Origin: Brachypterus glaber
Lineage: Eukaryota; Arthropoda; Insecta; Coleoptera; Kateretidae
Reading direction: 5' to 3'
Assembly (NCBI GenBank): GCA_958510825.1
Contig: OY294047.1
Span: forward strand, 37,979,747 to 38,043,746
DNA: 64,000 bases
Below are positions 24,530 to 36,200 of this stretch, piece by piece. Below the pieces are notes generated by a model, which worked only from the letters and a program-made list of their open reading frames with translations, did not search any database and was not told the origin of the DNA. Both the position numbers and the translations under genes were made by a program. Positions within the stretch are counted from its first letter, which is position 1. Each line of letters begins with the position of its first letter.

Positions 24530-25070
24530 AGCCGTGAAGATATGTAATGCTACGCATTCCATTGTATACTATTCACAGTAAATGGTATATTGCAATTTCA
24601 GTTTTTCAAAATTTTTAATTTTTTTCTTGAAAAACGAATTTTTTGTTGAAAAAAAATATTAAAAAAATCAAAACTTAAATTCAAAATTTTTTTTTGTTTT
24701 TTATTTTTTTTTTATTATTTTGTTTTTGGGAAAAACGAAAAAAAAATAAACAATTTTTTTTTTAAATGATAGTTTAACCCCCATAACTTTTTTGTTTTTG
24801 GGGGATTACTTTCAAAATTTGTTTGGACTTTTTCCTGAAAAAGTTATGTTAATCGGATTTTTTTTCAGCTTTTTTCAGTTTTTTTAAAAGCTTGACACCC
24901 CATAACTTTTTTGTTTTTGAGGGTATTATTTTTAAAATTGGTAAAATTGACCCTAATAAAAAAATTAATTTTTCCTGAAAACGCATTATGTTTTTACTTT
25001 TTTATTAGTAAAGAAAAACGTCACTTTTTGTTATGTTTATTTTGATAAGGGTATTTTTTCTAGTATGCGA
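24530..25070. repeat. dispersed block plus poly-A/T-rich sub-repeats
   Basis: 24531-24600 is an inverted copy of a block (AAGCCGTGAAGATATGTAAT, GCTACGCATT, then TTCACAGTAAATGGTATAT) also present at 12877-12940 and 32400-32470. To its right, the words CCCATAACTTTTTTGTTTTTG at about 24779 and 24898 mark a degenerate direct repeat of roughly 120 bp. The rest is low-complexity T/A. Confidence 0.55.
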
Positions 25071-25905
25071 ACTTAGTGATCGAATGGAGGTTTTTTGCTA
25101 AGACGGATATTGTTCTTTAGGAACTTCAAAAAATAGGCTTCATCATCGAGCGTAAATTTCTAAACCTTTTGTAAATATTAATTTTTGATTTAAAGCTCAT
25201 TAATAATACTTAATTTCATATAGTTACATAACATAATTGTAATAAAATTATTGTAATAAAACTCATAATGTAAATTTATTATTAACCTAGTTTTCAGTTT
25301 TCTTGATATCTTTTCTTAATAATTATTATTATTATTAAATACTTAAGAATTATAATTTTTAAATATTTAATATATTTAAAAAAAATAAATGACTTTTTAT
25401 GAGAAACAAAATGTGCTGTATATTGATATCATTATTCAGCACATTAATGCATATTAATTATTTAATAATTACCAGATATATTTAAGGTGCTCCTCAAATT
25501 ATTTAAACTTCTTTTACGTAAAACTTAGCTTTGAAGGAGGGTTGTCTAGAGATTACAAAACCTTTGTGCGCAAAATATTATCAACTACCTCGTTTGAGGA
25601 AAGCAAGTTTAAAGTGGCCACAAGCGGTTTTAAATCGGTTTTTGTAGAATAATACATAAAAAGGTTATATAAAAAAAGAAAGAATATTAAGTTCTTTAAA
25701 AATTTATAGTTTTAACCATTTTACTACCTTCCATGGGTATGGAGATATAACCCTGCAAATGGGAATGAAATTATTTAATTTTTTTTGACCTGACTCAAAA
25801 ACCATTAATCTTACAGAAAAATTAGTAATAAAAAATTATTAACAGAAATATCACAAGAGGTAATGAAAATAATTTTGCTCAGAATTTTTTTGAGTATATT
25901 TTTCG
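25071..25905. other. intergenic sequence, nothing recognised
   Basis: AT-rich without supported genes or paired repeats. Confidence 0.4.
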
Positions 25906-25923
25906 TTACTTTAACCATGGTAT

Positions 25924-26144
25924 AGTACGGTACGGTACGGTACAGTACGGTACGGTACGGTACGGTACGGTACAGTACGGTACGGTACGGTACGGTACGG
26001 TACGGTACGGTACGGTACGGTACGGTACGGTACGGTACGGTACGGTACGGTACGGTACGGTACGGTACGGTACGGTACGGTACGGTACGGTACGGTACGG
26101 TACGGTACGGTACGGTACGGTACGGTATGGTATAGTATAGTATA
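25924..26144. repeat. (TACGG)n pentanucleotide array, about 41 units
   Basis: About 205 bp of nearly uninterrupted TACGG units, with two TACAG variants near the left and TATGG/TATAG degeneration at the right edge. A five-base unit leaves all frames free of stops. This creates an open frame encoding a YRTVP-type repeat on the minus strand, which is not a gene. It does not match the insect telomere repeat TTAGG or the beetle variant TCAGG. Confidence 0.95.
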
Positions 26145-26373
26145 AGCTGAGCAGATTAAACATATACTTTTCCCAAAAACAAAATATGCCTAGTATCACT
26201 AATTATAGCTAAGTCCCGAAGAGGATAAGAGAAAAATGTATCAATTACATAAACATTTATTTTATAATTTTTATACAAAAATGTGGATTTAATTTAAAAA
26301 AAGTATTGTATCATAAAGAAAAATACAAGCATTTTTTGAATATACAACCTACTTCCGCTATTAAAATATATCC

Positions 26374-26700
26374 ATGAATAACTGTAACTCGAAAACAAAA
26401 TACAGTGCAGTTTTCTTTGGACGAAATAATAGCTTATTGGGTCTTAATAACCATTATAAATCTTATTTTGATAAGTTTAATAATAACGCTAAAAAACGCC
26501 TGGAATGTCTCGTATTTTTAATTTCTAACTCTGCAAGTCCCAAAAATATAAATTTTATTGGCGATTTTTCTAAACACAAATTTTTAACACTTGACTCCTT
26601 TACTCAAACCCAGAGAAAAAAGTTAAATGATTTGCAATTATGGCGAAGGCGCTCCCAGGCGCACTTTTATTTCAAAAAATGTTTACTTAATTTAACTTAA
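26374..26700 (+). other. unrecognised 108-codon open frame, probably not a gene
   Basis: The frame starts MNNCNSKTKYSAVFFGRN and ends QAHFYFKKCLLNLT. It is lysine/asparagine-rich and matches no family I recognise. Part of the 3' sequence (TTGCAATTATGGCGAAGGCG near 26634) recurs at 27190-27209 as TTGCAATTTTGGCGAAGGCG, so the block is probably decayed transposon DNA. There is no promoter or splice evidence. Confidence 0.2.
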
Positions 26701-27234
26701 TATATTTATTTTTTTTTTGATTTGAAGTAAAAAATATGATTTCTTGTGTAAAAATACATTAAAAAAGTAAAATTTTGTGCCACCAAAACTTTTACTTTTT
26801 AAAGGACTTTTGTTTAGGTATCTAATAATTATTACTCCTTTTATATAAAATTTAGGTATTTTGGTGAAGAATACTTTTTTGCTGAGTTTGGACTTTTTGA
26901 AGAAGAATTGCCCTGCAGCATTAAAATTTTATTGGTGTTTTTTTTTGTTCCCTATTCAACACGTTCATCTTTAAAGGGCCGTAGCTCCCTTAGGGCTTAT
27001 TTCCTGTGTTGGTTTTTCATGTTTTGTGATGTAGAATCATCCCCTTTAATATATGCAATAAGACAAGATTTACCTTTTATATAGGACTATATAAAATTAT
27101 ATAATATTATGATACAAAATTTATATATCAAACATTTTTTTATGATATAAATCAATGCGATATTGGAATATATAGTTTGTAACCCTAATTTGCAATTTTG
27201 GCGAAGGCGCGCTTTTGTTTATTCATTTTATTTA

Positions 27235-28035
27235 TTTATTTAGTTAGCAAATGCTAATAAAGTTTACAATTGGTTTACATTGTATTACAGTAATTATCAC
27301 AAATTGTTTTTAACATACATAAAAAGAAGTTTCTTAAAATTATTAATATTATCACATGATTTTAATTCCTGAGGTAGATTGTTAAATTTAATAAGAACAT
27401 TAATTAACAAAGATTGGTTTATGTGACTACGGCCAGAAGTGTTAACAAAAAAGTCGTTTCTGCTTCTTGTATTGAAATTGTGTACATCACTAACAAAAAA
27501 AAGTCTCTCTGTGAGGTATGCTGGAAGCATGTTATTTTTCATTTTAAAAATAAATTCAAACGTTTTAAATGCAATTTTTTGTTTTACTGATAACATTTCT
27601 AAAAGATCTAACATATACAGTATTGGTGTAAATCTACTACTAATACGCATAGCTTTATTTTGCAATAGTTGTAACTTATTTATTTCAGTTTGATTTAAAT
27701 TAAAAAGTATGCTAGCACAAAACTCAAAGTGCGGTGCTATGATTGCATTATACAGTATTTTTTTTGTGTTCAAACTTAAATTTTTACCTATTCTACAAAG
27801 TAGAAAAACTTTTTTAGATATTTTATTACATAAATAGTTACAATACTGCGAAAAACTTAAAGTATTGTCTAAAATCACTCCCAGATACTTAAACTCATTT
27901 ACCCTTTCAATCACTACATTGTTAACTTTTAAAAAGTTTTCCTAAATTATACTTGCTGCCAATGACCATGTACTTGCATTTATTTATGTTAACACTTAGT
28001 TTGTTGTCACACAACCAATATTTACAAAAATAAAT
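27235..28035 (-). mobile_element. 5'-truncated non-LTR retrotransposon (CR1/Jockey-group), RT C-terminal part
   Basis: The minus strand encodes the end of a reverse transcriptase polyprotein. Residues KYMVIGSK upstream (about 27960) are in the thumb-proximal region. FKYLGVILDNTLSF follows, then ILYNAIIAPHFEFCASILF, LQLLQNKAMRIS, and a late block DLLEMLSVKQKIAFKTFEFI. Such ends are typical of CR1/L2/Jockey-group LINEs. The YADD catalytic region is missing, so the copy is dead on arrival. The main frame is intact at 27297-27914, implying a fairly young insertion. The 3' end carries TTTATTAGCATTTGCTAAC followed by a short AAAT-type tail at 27225-27245. The clade is my inference. Confidence 0.75.
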
Positions 28036-28370
28036 AAAAATTATATTTTTGCATGACCAAGACTAAAACTTAAGTACAGTTTTCATTTTCGGGACTAAGC
28101 TTGCCGTTTTTCTCCCAAGGGAAAAAATCACGGCAACCTTGAGAATATTAAAATATTATACATACTAATGATATAATATGCTTTACTGTACAAAAATTAT
28201 CGATTCAAATGAATTTATTTGATTTTAACAAAGAAAACCTTTAAAAATAACATTGTTTCAATAACTTTATCGTCTTCGCCCATTTTTTCAAACTGACGTT
28301 TGTGTCAACCATATTAGAAAACAATTTAAATAGCAATAGCCGTGAAACTGACTTTTCGCAATTCACAGGT

Positions 28371-28535
28371 ATAGGAACGTTCAAGTATTACGTAAAGCTC
28401 CTAGGGGGGGGGGGCTGAGGGTCATTTTGGAGTGTTACGCCCAGGTTAATGGTATAGGAAAATAGCGTTACAGGGTAGGGTGGGGGGTCCAAAATGATCA
28501 AAATATGCGTAACGTAATACTTGAACGTTCCCTAT
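28371..28535. mobile_element. ACGTTCAAGTATTACGTAA-type MITE, copy 2
   Basis: AGGAACGTTCAAGTATTACG and CGTAATACTTGAACGTTCCC are near-perfect inverted ends 165 bp apart. The interior has a G-run (28405-28417), GTGTTACGCCCAGGTTAATG and TCCAAAATGATC. This interior is shared with the copy at 51173-51332, so these two belong to one subfamily. Confidence 0.85.
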
Positions 28536-28639
28536 CTTGATTAAATTTCGAAAATAAAACACCCGATTTTAGACACATGATTTTTAATTTTAATTTTATC
28601 TACCCACATAAATTATGGTTGTTCCTGGAGATAATAGTG

Positions 28640-28732
28640 TATATACCTCAGGACTAGACGTGGCTGTTTTAGTCCCTTGCATATCATATCATGCAGCGGG
28701 ACTAAAACAGCCAGTTTATTCCCTTGGTATAT
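28640..28732. mobile_element. small hairpin element
   Basis: TGGCTGTTTTAGTCCC at 28661 pairs perfectly with GGGACTAAAACAGCCA ending at 28713, across a loop of TTGCATATCATATCATGCAGC. Weaker pairing extends to ATATACC/GGTATAT at the edges. It is about 93 bp and probably a MITE. A hairpin RNA is possible but unsupported. Confidence 0.55.
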
Positions 28733-28739
28733 AAATATT

Positions 28740-30530
28740 TTTTTGATTTTTTTGTATCTAGTTTATTTAATATTTTTAGAATATTTTTCTTGTAATTGTT
28801 TTAAAAATAAAAACAAAACATTATGTGCAACTCTCAGAACGATCCACGAGGTGAATTGTGGCCTTGAAGCTATTCCAGGTTAAAAGTCTGGTTATTAAAA
28901 CGTTAGTAGTTTTATTAACTTAGCCATTGAATTAAATATACGGCAAGTTGTAAAGAGACTCAAATAAGCCTAAGCTTATCTTAGATAAAAACATTTTTTT
29001 CCATGTGTAAGTTTAAGACAACAAATAGGCATGCATCGTGACGCCTCGTAAGGGGAGGCAAAAAAGCGACTGGATTAACCTCAAAGCTTATAGGTCTATT
29101 TTTTTGCCTAGTTGGTAACCTCTTTGGCCATCTTTTAAACTTGTGGGCATAAACAAGACAAAGCTAAAACAGGTTGCCTTTTTTTGTTTTGGTTACACAT
29201 GCCCACCAAAGAAAAATTGTCTGTGCTGGGGTTGAGACCCTCTTATTCTTATGAATCTTGGGATGCTGAATATGAATATGTCATAAAAAATGCATTTCAT
29301 TATTTTAGACAGTTTTTTTTAGTGTAACAAAACAATGAGTGCCTTTTTTATGATAGACTAGTGTTCAGAATCCCAAAATACACAATACTAGTTGTGTCTT
29401 GACCCAAACTTTTTTTTGTGGGCCTGTGTTATTAACTACCATTTGACAGGTACCGGCAAACACATACTGATTTTTGGCATGGATACGTGGGGTACGCAAT
29501 GATTTGCAACCCGGTACGCATTTGTTTTAATCTTGTTTTATTTTTGAGAAAAAATATAAATTTTATTACACCTAAAAAGTTTTTATTAAAAAGCATTTTA
29601 TTAAAAGTTGTATTACTTCATGTTGTTAATCCTGGAAACACAGTATGGCAAAAACTCCTTCCGTTGAAAGGTTATGGGAGTGAAAAAGTACTGTATACTA
29701 AATACTATAGCTAATAGTTAGATTTGCTGTACTAGAGTCCCTGAATTTTGGATATATGTTTTCTGTCTTACATATCAAGAAGTAAAAGGGTCAAATCAAA
29801 ATTCATGCTTTGCCATTAAAAAATTAATCCTTTAAAATATTCATTTGATTTTTATAATATTGTTCGTATGGATTAACCCGTAATGGTTTTATGTTCCCTG
29901 ACCTTTTCACACTTCAGAAGGGTGATTATTTTATAACACCTAGTCGGAAAGAGATTATGCATAAATTAATTGAAAGCTTGTGGATTTATTGGAGAGATTG
30001 GGGTTAATTACCAGCTCTTAATGGTTTTTGAATTGGATGTCACACGTTAAGCCATTTTTTGGAGCTTAAAAACTTATGCTTTTGAATTTGACGCAACAAG
30101 AGATTATTATCAATTAAAATTTTTATTTATATTGGTAGACTGCAGTTTTTTTATTAGTACCAGGAGAAATTTCTGTAGGCTAATCGAACAGAATGATTCA
30201 GACTATTTAATTTAATTAATTTAATTCTTATAAAAATAAAGTCTTATACATGGATATATTTTAAGATATATCTATATATCAGACTTTATATCTGACAAGT
30301 CTGAAAAATATATGTTAATCTACTTTTAGATATGAACATCTTTTAGCTTTTTGCTGACATACTGATAGAGAAAATCAAAAAAAGATGTGTAGTTAATTTT
30401 TTTAGGAAAAGGTCCTTATTTAGTAAAAATCTCAAACAAACAGTTTTACTAAAAATGCCCCAATAGGCAAATATTCCCCCTATAGCCGCTTGGTCGAAAA
30501 TTACACAGATAATAAAGTTTTCTTTAAACT
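28740..30530. other. intergenic sequence, nothing recognised
   Basis: Contains a short stem GCCTCGTAAGGGGAGGC near 29043 and a GC-richer stretch around 29450-29520. No gene, RNA or paired repeat could be supported. Confidence 0.4.
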
Positions 30531-30533
30531 CGG

Positions 30534-31390
30534 TAGATAGATAGATAGATAGATAGATTCTTTATTGTCTTTAAGCTATTATAAAAATAGATAGACTCGT
30601 CACATAGGTAGTATATATACTATATATACATATAAATAAATAATACAAAAAAAAGCAGGTAAAAAACATAAATAGAAAAAATACATAAACACTAAAAAAG
30701 AAACAAAAACATGAATTAAAAGTAACATAAATAATATAACACGAATAAAAAAATGAATATTTATAACTCAAACAAGGGTAGCTACATGCTCCTCAAATTC
30801 ACCTAATGAATAAAATGTATTCGAGGTCAGCAATTTTTTTACCTCCATTTTAAACAGGTTTAGTGATTTAGCATCTTTAACATAACTGGGCAATTTGTTA
30901 TAGTAACTAAGAGCTGCGTAATGAGGTGACTTTTTGTACATACACAACTTGAATCTTTTCAGTCTAAACAGGTGTCGATCACTTGTAGGATAATCATGTA
31001 AGTCACCATTGGTTAAAAAAGCAGATTTATTTTGAAAGACAAAGACAAATAATTTATACAAATATATTGACGTTACAGTTAAAATACAATTATTTTTAAA
31101 AACTTCTCGACAAGAATCCCTAAACCCTAAATTAAAAATTATTCTAATCAGTCTTTTTTGCAGTACAAGTACTCTATCAATATCACAGGATTGTCCCCAC
31201 ACTATAATATTGTAGGATATTATAGAGTGAACATTGGCATAATATACACTTAACAACGTTTTACGGTCCAATGAATTTTTAAGCCTATTAATTAAAAAAA
31301 CTTGTCTATTAAGTCTAGAACATATACTGTCTATGTGATGGGACCAAGTGAAATGTTTATCAATGACTGAAGTCAATTTTGATCTGCATT
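30534..31390 (-). mobile_element. 5'-truncated non-LTR retrotransposon (Jockey/CR1-group) with (TATC)n tail
   Basis: The frame 30768-31376 encodes the C-terminal part of a LINE reverse transcriptase: FTWSHHIDSICSRLNRQVFL, then LLSVYYANVHSIISYNIIVW, LVLQKRLIRIIF, and the diagnostic late block ILTVTSIYLYKLFVFVF. It ends near SYYNKLPSYVK and FKMEVKKLL. The first residue is encoded by TTG and is not a true start. A 3' UTR of about 200 bp ends AATAAAGAATC followed by a TATC repeat (30535-30561 on the plus strand as ATAG/AGAT units), the usual simple-repeat tail of such elements. The catalytic core is absent, so it cannot move on its own. Confidence 0.75.
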
Positions 31391-32100
31391 ACCTAATATA
31401 AGTTACAAGTAATTACGTGCTTAGTAATTGATGAATAATTTTTTCGAAGTACAAAACATAATTATTTTAGACTTGTCTTCGTTTAATTAAAGCAATAAAA
31501 TTTTAAAGGTTTAAGTTGTTTGTTCTCCCCTATTTGCAAAATGTACCTGTACCTGCCGGAACAATTAATTTTATGGATTATAGTATAGTTTAGGAATTTT
31601 GTATTTTTAATTTTAACTGAGTAGTAATTGAACTACTTTCCAACAGATGGATGTAACGTCAATATTTTGACAGGGCGTGCAGCAGTGATTTTATAGCAGC
31701 AGCCTTTTGATATAAGAATATTGTCCCAGTTTTGCCTAGGATATAGAAGAGTGCTGTTTAGCAAAAACAGAATTGCTCAATACTGTTAAATATTAAAAAG
31801 CATCGTAAATTGATCACGTGCTCGGTAATCAAAAATACCACCTCCTAAAAGAGGACCTGGAAGAAAACCACCTTCATGGCTATGTAACATTATATAAACT
31901 GGTGTGGTGTAGAAGATGTCCAAACCATTAATAGTTTGGCTGAGCAATGGTTATTTAACATTATAAACTTTCGTTGAGTCCACAAACACGCCTAGACACA
32001 TACGCCTGGTATGGTGTATGGCAGCAGAATACAGGGTGACAATTTAAAAACGAGCAGCAGTTAATATTTCTTTAACTGATGACAACTTTTGAGCTATTTG
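31391..32100. other. intergenic sequence, nothing recognised
   Basis: A lone TACAGGGTGACAATTTAAAA at 32033 resembles a transposon terminus, but no partner was found. Otherwise low-copy AT-rich DNA. Confidence 0.4.
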
Positions 32101-32113
32101 TTGTTATATTGCA

Positions 32114-32641
32114 TCCACCCCGTGACCCACTGGGTGCCTACCCCTAAAATTTTAAACAGTAACCCCCATTTATTTCGCCATTTTTGAAATCCTTATGTAA
32201 TTCTAGATAAGTTACATCTCGTTTTATTTATTTTTTTGTGAAGATTAAAGTGAAGTTGAAAGAAAATTCCGATTAACGTAATTTTTTCAGAAAAAATTAT
32301 AAGGATCAAAAGAAAATTAAGAAAAAAAAATTGAAAATTTTTGAAATTTTTTATTTTTTTTTTTAAATTTTATTCTGATTTTTTTTTATTTATTTGTGAA
32401 ATAAAATATACCATTTACTGTGAATGGAATGTACTAGAATGCGTAGCATTACATATCTTCACGGCTTAATTTATAAATTAAATACATTCCATAAATTCGT
32501 GAGGTTATGTAGTTCAATTTTGACAAAAAAAAAATGAGAAAGAAAAAAGAGATGTAACTTATCTAGAATTAGATAAGGATTTCAAAAATGGAATGGAATA
32601 TAAAATTATAGGTGTATGTGCCCTGTGGGTCAGGGGGCCTC
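32114..32641. mobile_element. GTGACCCACTGGGTGCCTA-ended element, about 528 bp
   Basis: CCCCGTGACCCACTGGGTGC at the left pairs with GTGCCCTGTGGGTCAGGGGG at the right. Inner arms TAATTCTAGATAAGTTACAT and ATGTAACTTATCTAGAATTA are perfect inverted repeats. The centre contains a copy (32400-32470) of the dispersed ACATATCTTCACGGCTT block. It has no coding capacity. Confidence 0.75.
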
Positions 32642-32988
32642 TGTTATTGGTAAATAGCGGATAAAAAACTTTAAACATATAATTTTTTCGAAGTACATCC
32701 ACAGCTCAACATTTTTGACCACTGTTTTATTTAAATAGATATATGTTTCTCAAACTATTTATCTGGTCTGTCATTGGAATAAATTATAAACATTATGAAT
32801 CACATAATTGCATGTTGTTTGTTAAATCTGTAGCGGTTTAAACACAAATCTCACTTTGGTTTGGTGAAAATTTATAATGCTTAATTAATCGGCGCTAATT
32901 AGCGCACTCATTAATTAGACTGTAATATATTTAAAAATTATATGTAGAAATTTATACTAAATTGTAGGGAATATTATATACGCTATTA

Positions 32989-33356
32989 TATAGCCTGTTC
33001 CAGAACTCGCGTACAGAAATTTGAGGGTATATTAAAAACCCTCTGGAAAATATGAAAAAAATGTAAAAAAAAAATCCATCTTCAATACTAATTAAAAAGG
33101 AAGCTATTTAAAAAGACCAATCTTGTTGCTGGTGTTAAATTACCTACAAATTAGTTTTCCCCTACTTATTAGTAACTATGGTAGCATTTTAATTGTTGAC
33201 GCGCGCATTGTTTGAGACTTTCAACTTTAGAATCTTTTTAGGTTATTATATTTTAACAAAACCGACAGAGGCTATCAAATATTCTATTTTTATAGGGTCA
33301 CTCCATCCGGCCTCCACCCTCAAATTTCTGTACCCGAGTTCTGGAACAGGCTGTAT
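32989..33356. mobile_element. GCCTGTTCCAGAACTCG-ended MITE, 368 bp
   Basis: ATAGCCTGTTCCAGAACTCG and CGAGTTCTGGAACAGGCTGT are inverted termini that extend through TACAGAAATTTGAGGGT. TA dinucleotides flank the element. No coding frame. Confidence 0.8.
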
Positions 33357-33359
33357 GTC

Positions 33360-34610
33360 GTAGTGCAGAATAAAACCTCTTAAAAAATGAATAACCAAGT
33401 ACTAGTTCCTAAGGGGAAGTTCATAAAGTGTGTTACGCCTAAGGGAAAGAAGAGACATTTTCAGCGTTGAAAATTTTTCAAGTTTTTAAAAAATATTCTA
33501 AAATTTAATTTTTTAGCGTCATAATGTGACGTTCAGAATAAATATTTTTAAAAAAATATTCGTAGTTTTTAAAACCGTACGCTATTTGGTTTTAAAACTG
33601 ATATTCGACAGATATTTGAAAGCAGACAGATGATATTCTCCGATCTGTGTTCTGTGCTCAAATACGAACTTGTCTAAGATAATATAAAGATACATCTGTT
33701 TCAAGTCGCTAGCTCAAAGTGTTCTTAATTTATCGTGGACATCTTTTATTTTGTTGTTTATTTTTTTCTCGACGGTTCAGGAAACATTAAGGTGATTTAA
33801 GCAAAAAAACATTTGATATTTTTTCTCTATCACAATATTTTCTTTCATGAGAAAGTAAAAACACACCACTATTGTTATGCAAACTTTTCAGGGTTACCAC
33901 CTGTACACAGTTCACTTAAACATAATTAATTAAATCTCACTTTAAAAACTAATTAAACTGAAAACAATGAACTTCCATTAGCCCGCAGGATACAAGGACA
34001 TGACATCTACCGTCAGCCGGCACTTCAGGCTTCAATCCAACAGAACTTCGACAGTAGCCCGTATCCCAAAGACTTCGGTTTGGTTTGTAGCGAAATATGC
34101 AGTAACTGCAAAATACAAAATTTTTACTAAACCAGGTTTAGAAATATTATTTAATTTGAAAGGGGCAGGAATTATCAAGAAAATTATAAATAATAAAATA
34201 ATAATAATGATAGTAATATAGTATACCAGAAATCAGACTTTCAGGATTGTAAATTATTTAATTATCTAGTTGCTTTATAAAAACATAACCTTACCACTAC
34301 GACTGAAAAGTCCAAATAAAACCTACCATTGACTCGTGTATCTGAAATATTTGTTTGGATTTTATTTGGACTTTTTAACATAGTAGGTAGATTTAATATA
34401 AATTTAAGCTCTGCCCTAGGTAAGGGATTATTTCGGGTTGAAGAATTTAGCTTCTTGATTAGGATTAAAAATAGGGTGGTTACCATTTAAGATTTTGCAG
34501 TAATTTTAGTATAGGGGTAATATTTATAACCTCAAAATATGCAGATGATGAATAAAGCTGACTTGTTTCATAGAATTTTGATATTTGGAAGTTATTAAGG
34601 AGCGACCAGC
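33360..34610. other. intergenic sequence with two small stem-loops
   Basis: CAGATATTTGAAAGCAGACA and TGTTCTGTGCTCAAATACG (33609-33668) form an imperfect hairpin. AAAAGTCCAAATAAAA and TTTTATTTGGACTTTT (34306-34376) form a better one. Neither is assigned. The short open frame at 34000-34221 has no recognisable features. Confidence 0.4.
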
Positions 34611-34616
34611 TTGATA

Positions 34617-34857
34617 AGGGGCTGTCCATATATTACGTAACGCAAATTGTACCAAAATTCATACACTTCATACCCCGTTTCTCGCGTTATTAAAGGCTGT
34701 AGAGATTTTATGTTCCGGCTACCCCCCTAAATAGGGGGTGTGTTAGGGGGGATAGCCAAAATATAAAATCTCTACAGCCTTTAACAACGCAATAACCGTA
34801 GTGTACAGTGTATGAATTCTGGTACAATTTGCGTTACGTAATATATGGACAGCCCCT
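34617..34857. mobile_element. GGGGCTGTCCATATATTACG-ended foldback MITE, 241 bp
   Basis: GGGGCTGTCCATATATTACG and CGTAATATATGGACAGCCCC are perfect inverted ends. The arms continue through ACGCAAATTGTACC and AGGCTGTAGAGATTTTAT with its complement, leaving a small loop. The TTACGTAA core is shared with the ACGTTCAAGTATTACGTAA family, so it is a related subfamily. Confidence 0.85.
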
Positions 34858-34954
34858 AACTTAAAAAATTTAAATGCTATATAACACTTAAATTTTAAAT
34901 TAATAGTTTAAAATAAGATTATTTATTAATAATTATAATTAACATAAGTATAAC

Positions 34955-35625
34955 ATAGAGTGCTGTCCAAAAGTCACCCCCCATCTTAACTTTTGAACGA
35001 GTTGAGATATCGACTTTAAATTTGGTTTGGACTTTTTTAAGACAATTCAAACTATCTTTTCGCATATATTTGATATTTTCAGCTCCTAAAATGTGGACAG
35101 GGGGGCAAGGGTGGACATTTTTTTTTAAATAGAAATGGGGGCCGTGTGATACATCATTTTAAAGCTTATCAAATTCTATATTTAACTATATATTGTTTTA
35201 TTTTTAATTTTTTTAAGGTTTTAATTTTTCAATTTTTTTTTTGCTAAAAAATTTGACTTTTAAGTTTTTTTTTGTAAATTTTTATTTATATCAATTAAAA
35301 TTAGTTTAAAAGTATAATGTACATCTCTGCATAAAATATATAATATTTTAAAAATTGTTTGATTTTGACGAAAATAACCATTTTAAACCCTATTTTAAAC
35401 CCCCAAAAAAATATAAAAAACTATATTGTTAGATAGAAATTTTATAAGCTTTAAAATTGTTTATCACACGGCCCCTATTTGTAATAAAAAAATCCCCCTA
35501 TACCCCCCTGTCCACATTTTAAGAGCTTAAAATATGAAATATATGCAAAAAAATAGTTTGGATTGTCTTATTTTTGTTTCAAATTTTAAGTATATCTCAA
35601 CTGGTTCAAAAGCTCTGAATAACTA
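34955..35625. mobile_element. GTCCAAAAGTCACCCC-ended element, copy 1 (right end decayed)
   Basis: The left end TGCTGTCCAAAAGTCACCCC, the words ACTTTTGAACGAGTTGAGAT and AAAATGTGGACAGGGGGGC, and the inverted partner sequences in the right half (CATTTTAAGAGCTTAAAATA, TCTCAACTGGTTCAAAAG) match the better preserved element at 48370-49101. The outer right terminus is lost. Confidence 0.7.
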
Positions 35626-35699
35626 TTTAACTGTTTCCCTAAGGCTTAAGAACCATATTTTAAAATTATGCTGCAGTTACTGTATTGTTCCTTGCTGAG

Positions 35700-36200
35700 C
35701 AGCGTAAGGGTGTCTATAGTCTACATAATAGGTTCAGTGACGTGTTCCAGTAACCCTGACAGGAGGGTCGCGGGTCGAAGTTTGCAGAGAATCGGGAGGA
35801 AGGGGGAGGTAGACTCGCTTTGATGGATTATCCAGACCACCATGTCAAACGCAAGATGGATCTGCCATTTTCGCAGTCGGCCTTTGTATTGGGAAAAGTT
35901 TTGTTGTTATTGCCATTCTGAAAGTAATTAAAATTCGTAAACAGAATATTTTTTCATAGTGGCAATTTTAGTTTTTGAATTCAATTGTCTTAAGAAAATG
36001 ATTATTAGTATTTATTTGTATTCATTTTTTTTAACTGCTTGCTTATATAGTTCTCCGCATGAAATAAAGTCTCCGACGGAAGGGGGAGGAATCATTCGCG
36101 CTCTCTTCTTTCCGTCAAGAGCGTTATAAGGCGTGCGGGCTTACAACGGGCCTCTTACTTGCACACACATTCCAAACATATTTCCCGTAACCACAGATCC
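35700..36200. other. GC-richer low-copy island between Scr and ftz (candidate regulatory)
   Basis: About 500 bp contains little simple sequence and unusual GC for the region (GGGTCGCGGGTCGAAG, GGAGGAAGGGGGAGG, GGCGTGCGGGCTTACAACGG). It has GCCAT words (Pho-like, near 35870 and 35911), GAGAG words (CGCGCTCTC near 36099) and GGATTA near 35825. No reading frame is supported. It could be a Polycomb response element, an enhancer or a non-coding RNA promoter, all by inference from composition and short motifs. Confidence 0.3.

Noticed and set aside
25924..26144. Interstitial telomere repeat
   Set aside because: The unit TACGG differs from TTAGG and TCAGG; a plain microsatellite is simpler.
25906..26199. 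97-codon frame with YRTVP repeats
   Set aside because: Direct translation of the (TACGG)n array; a five-base repeat keeps all frames open.
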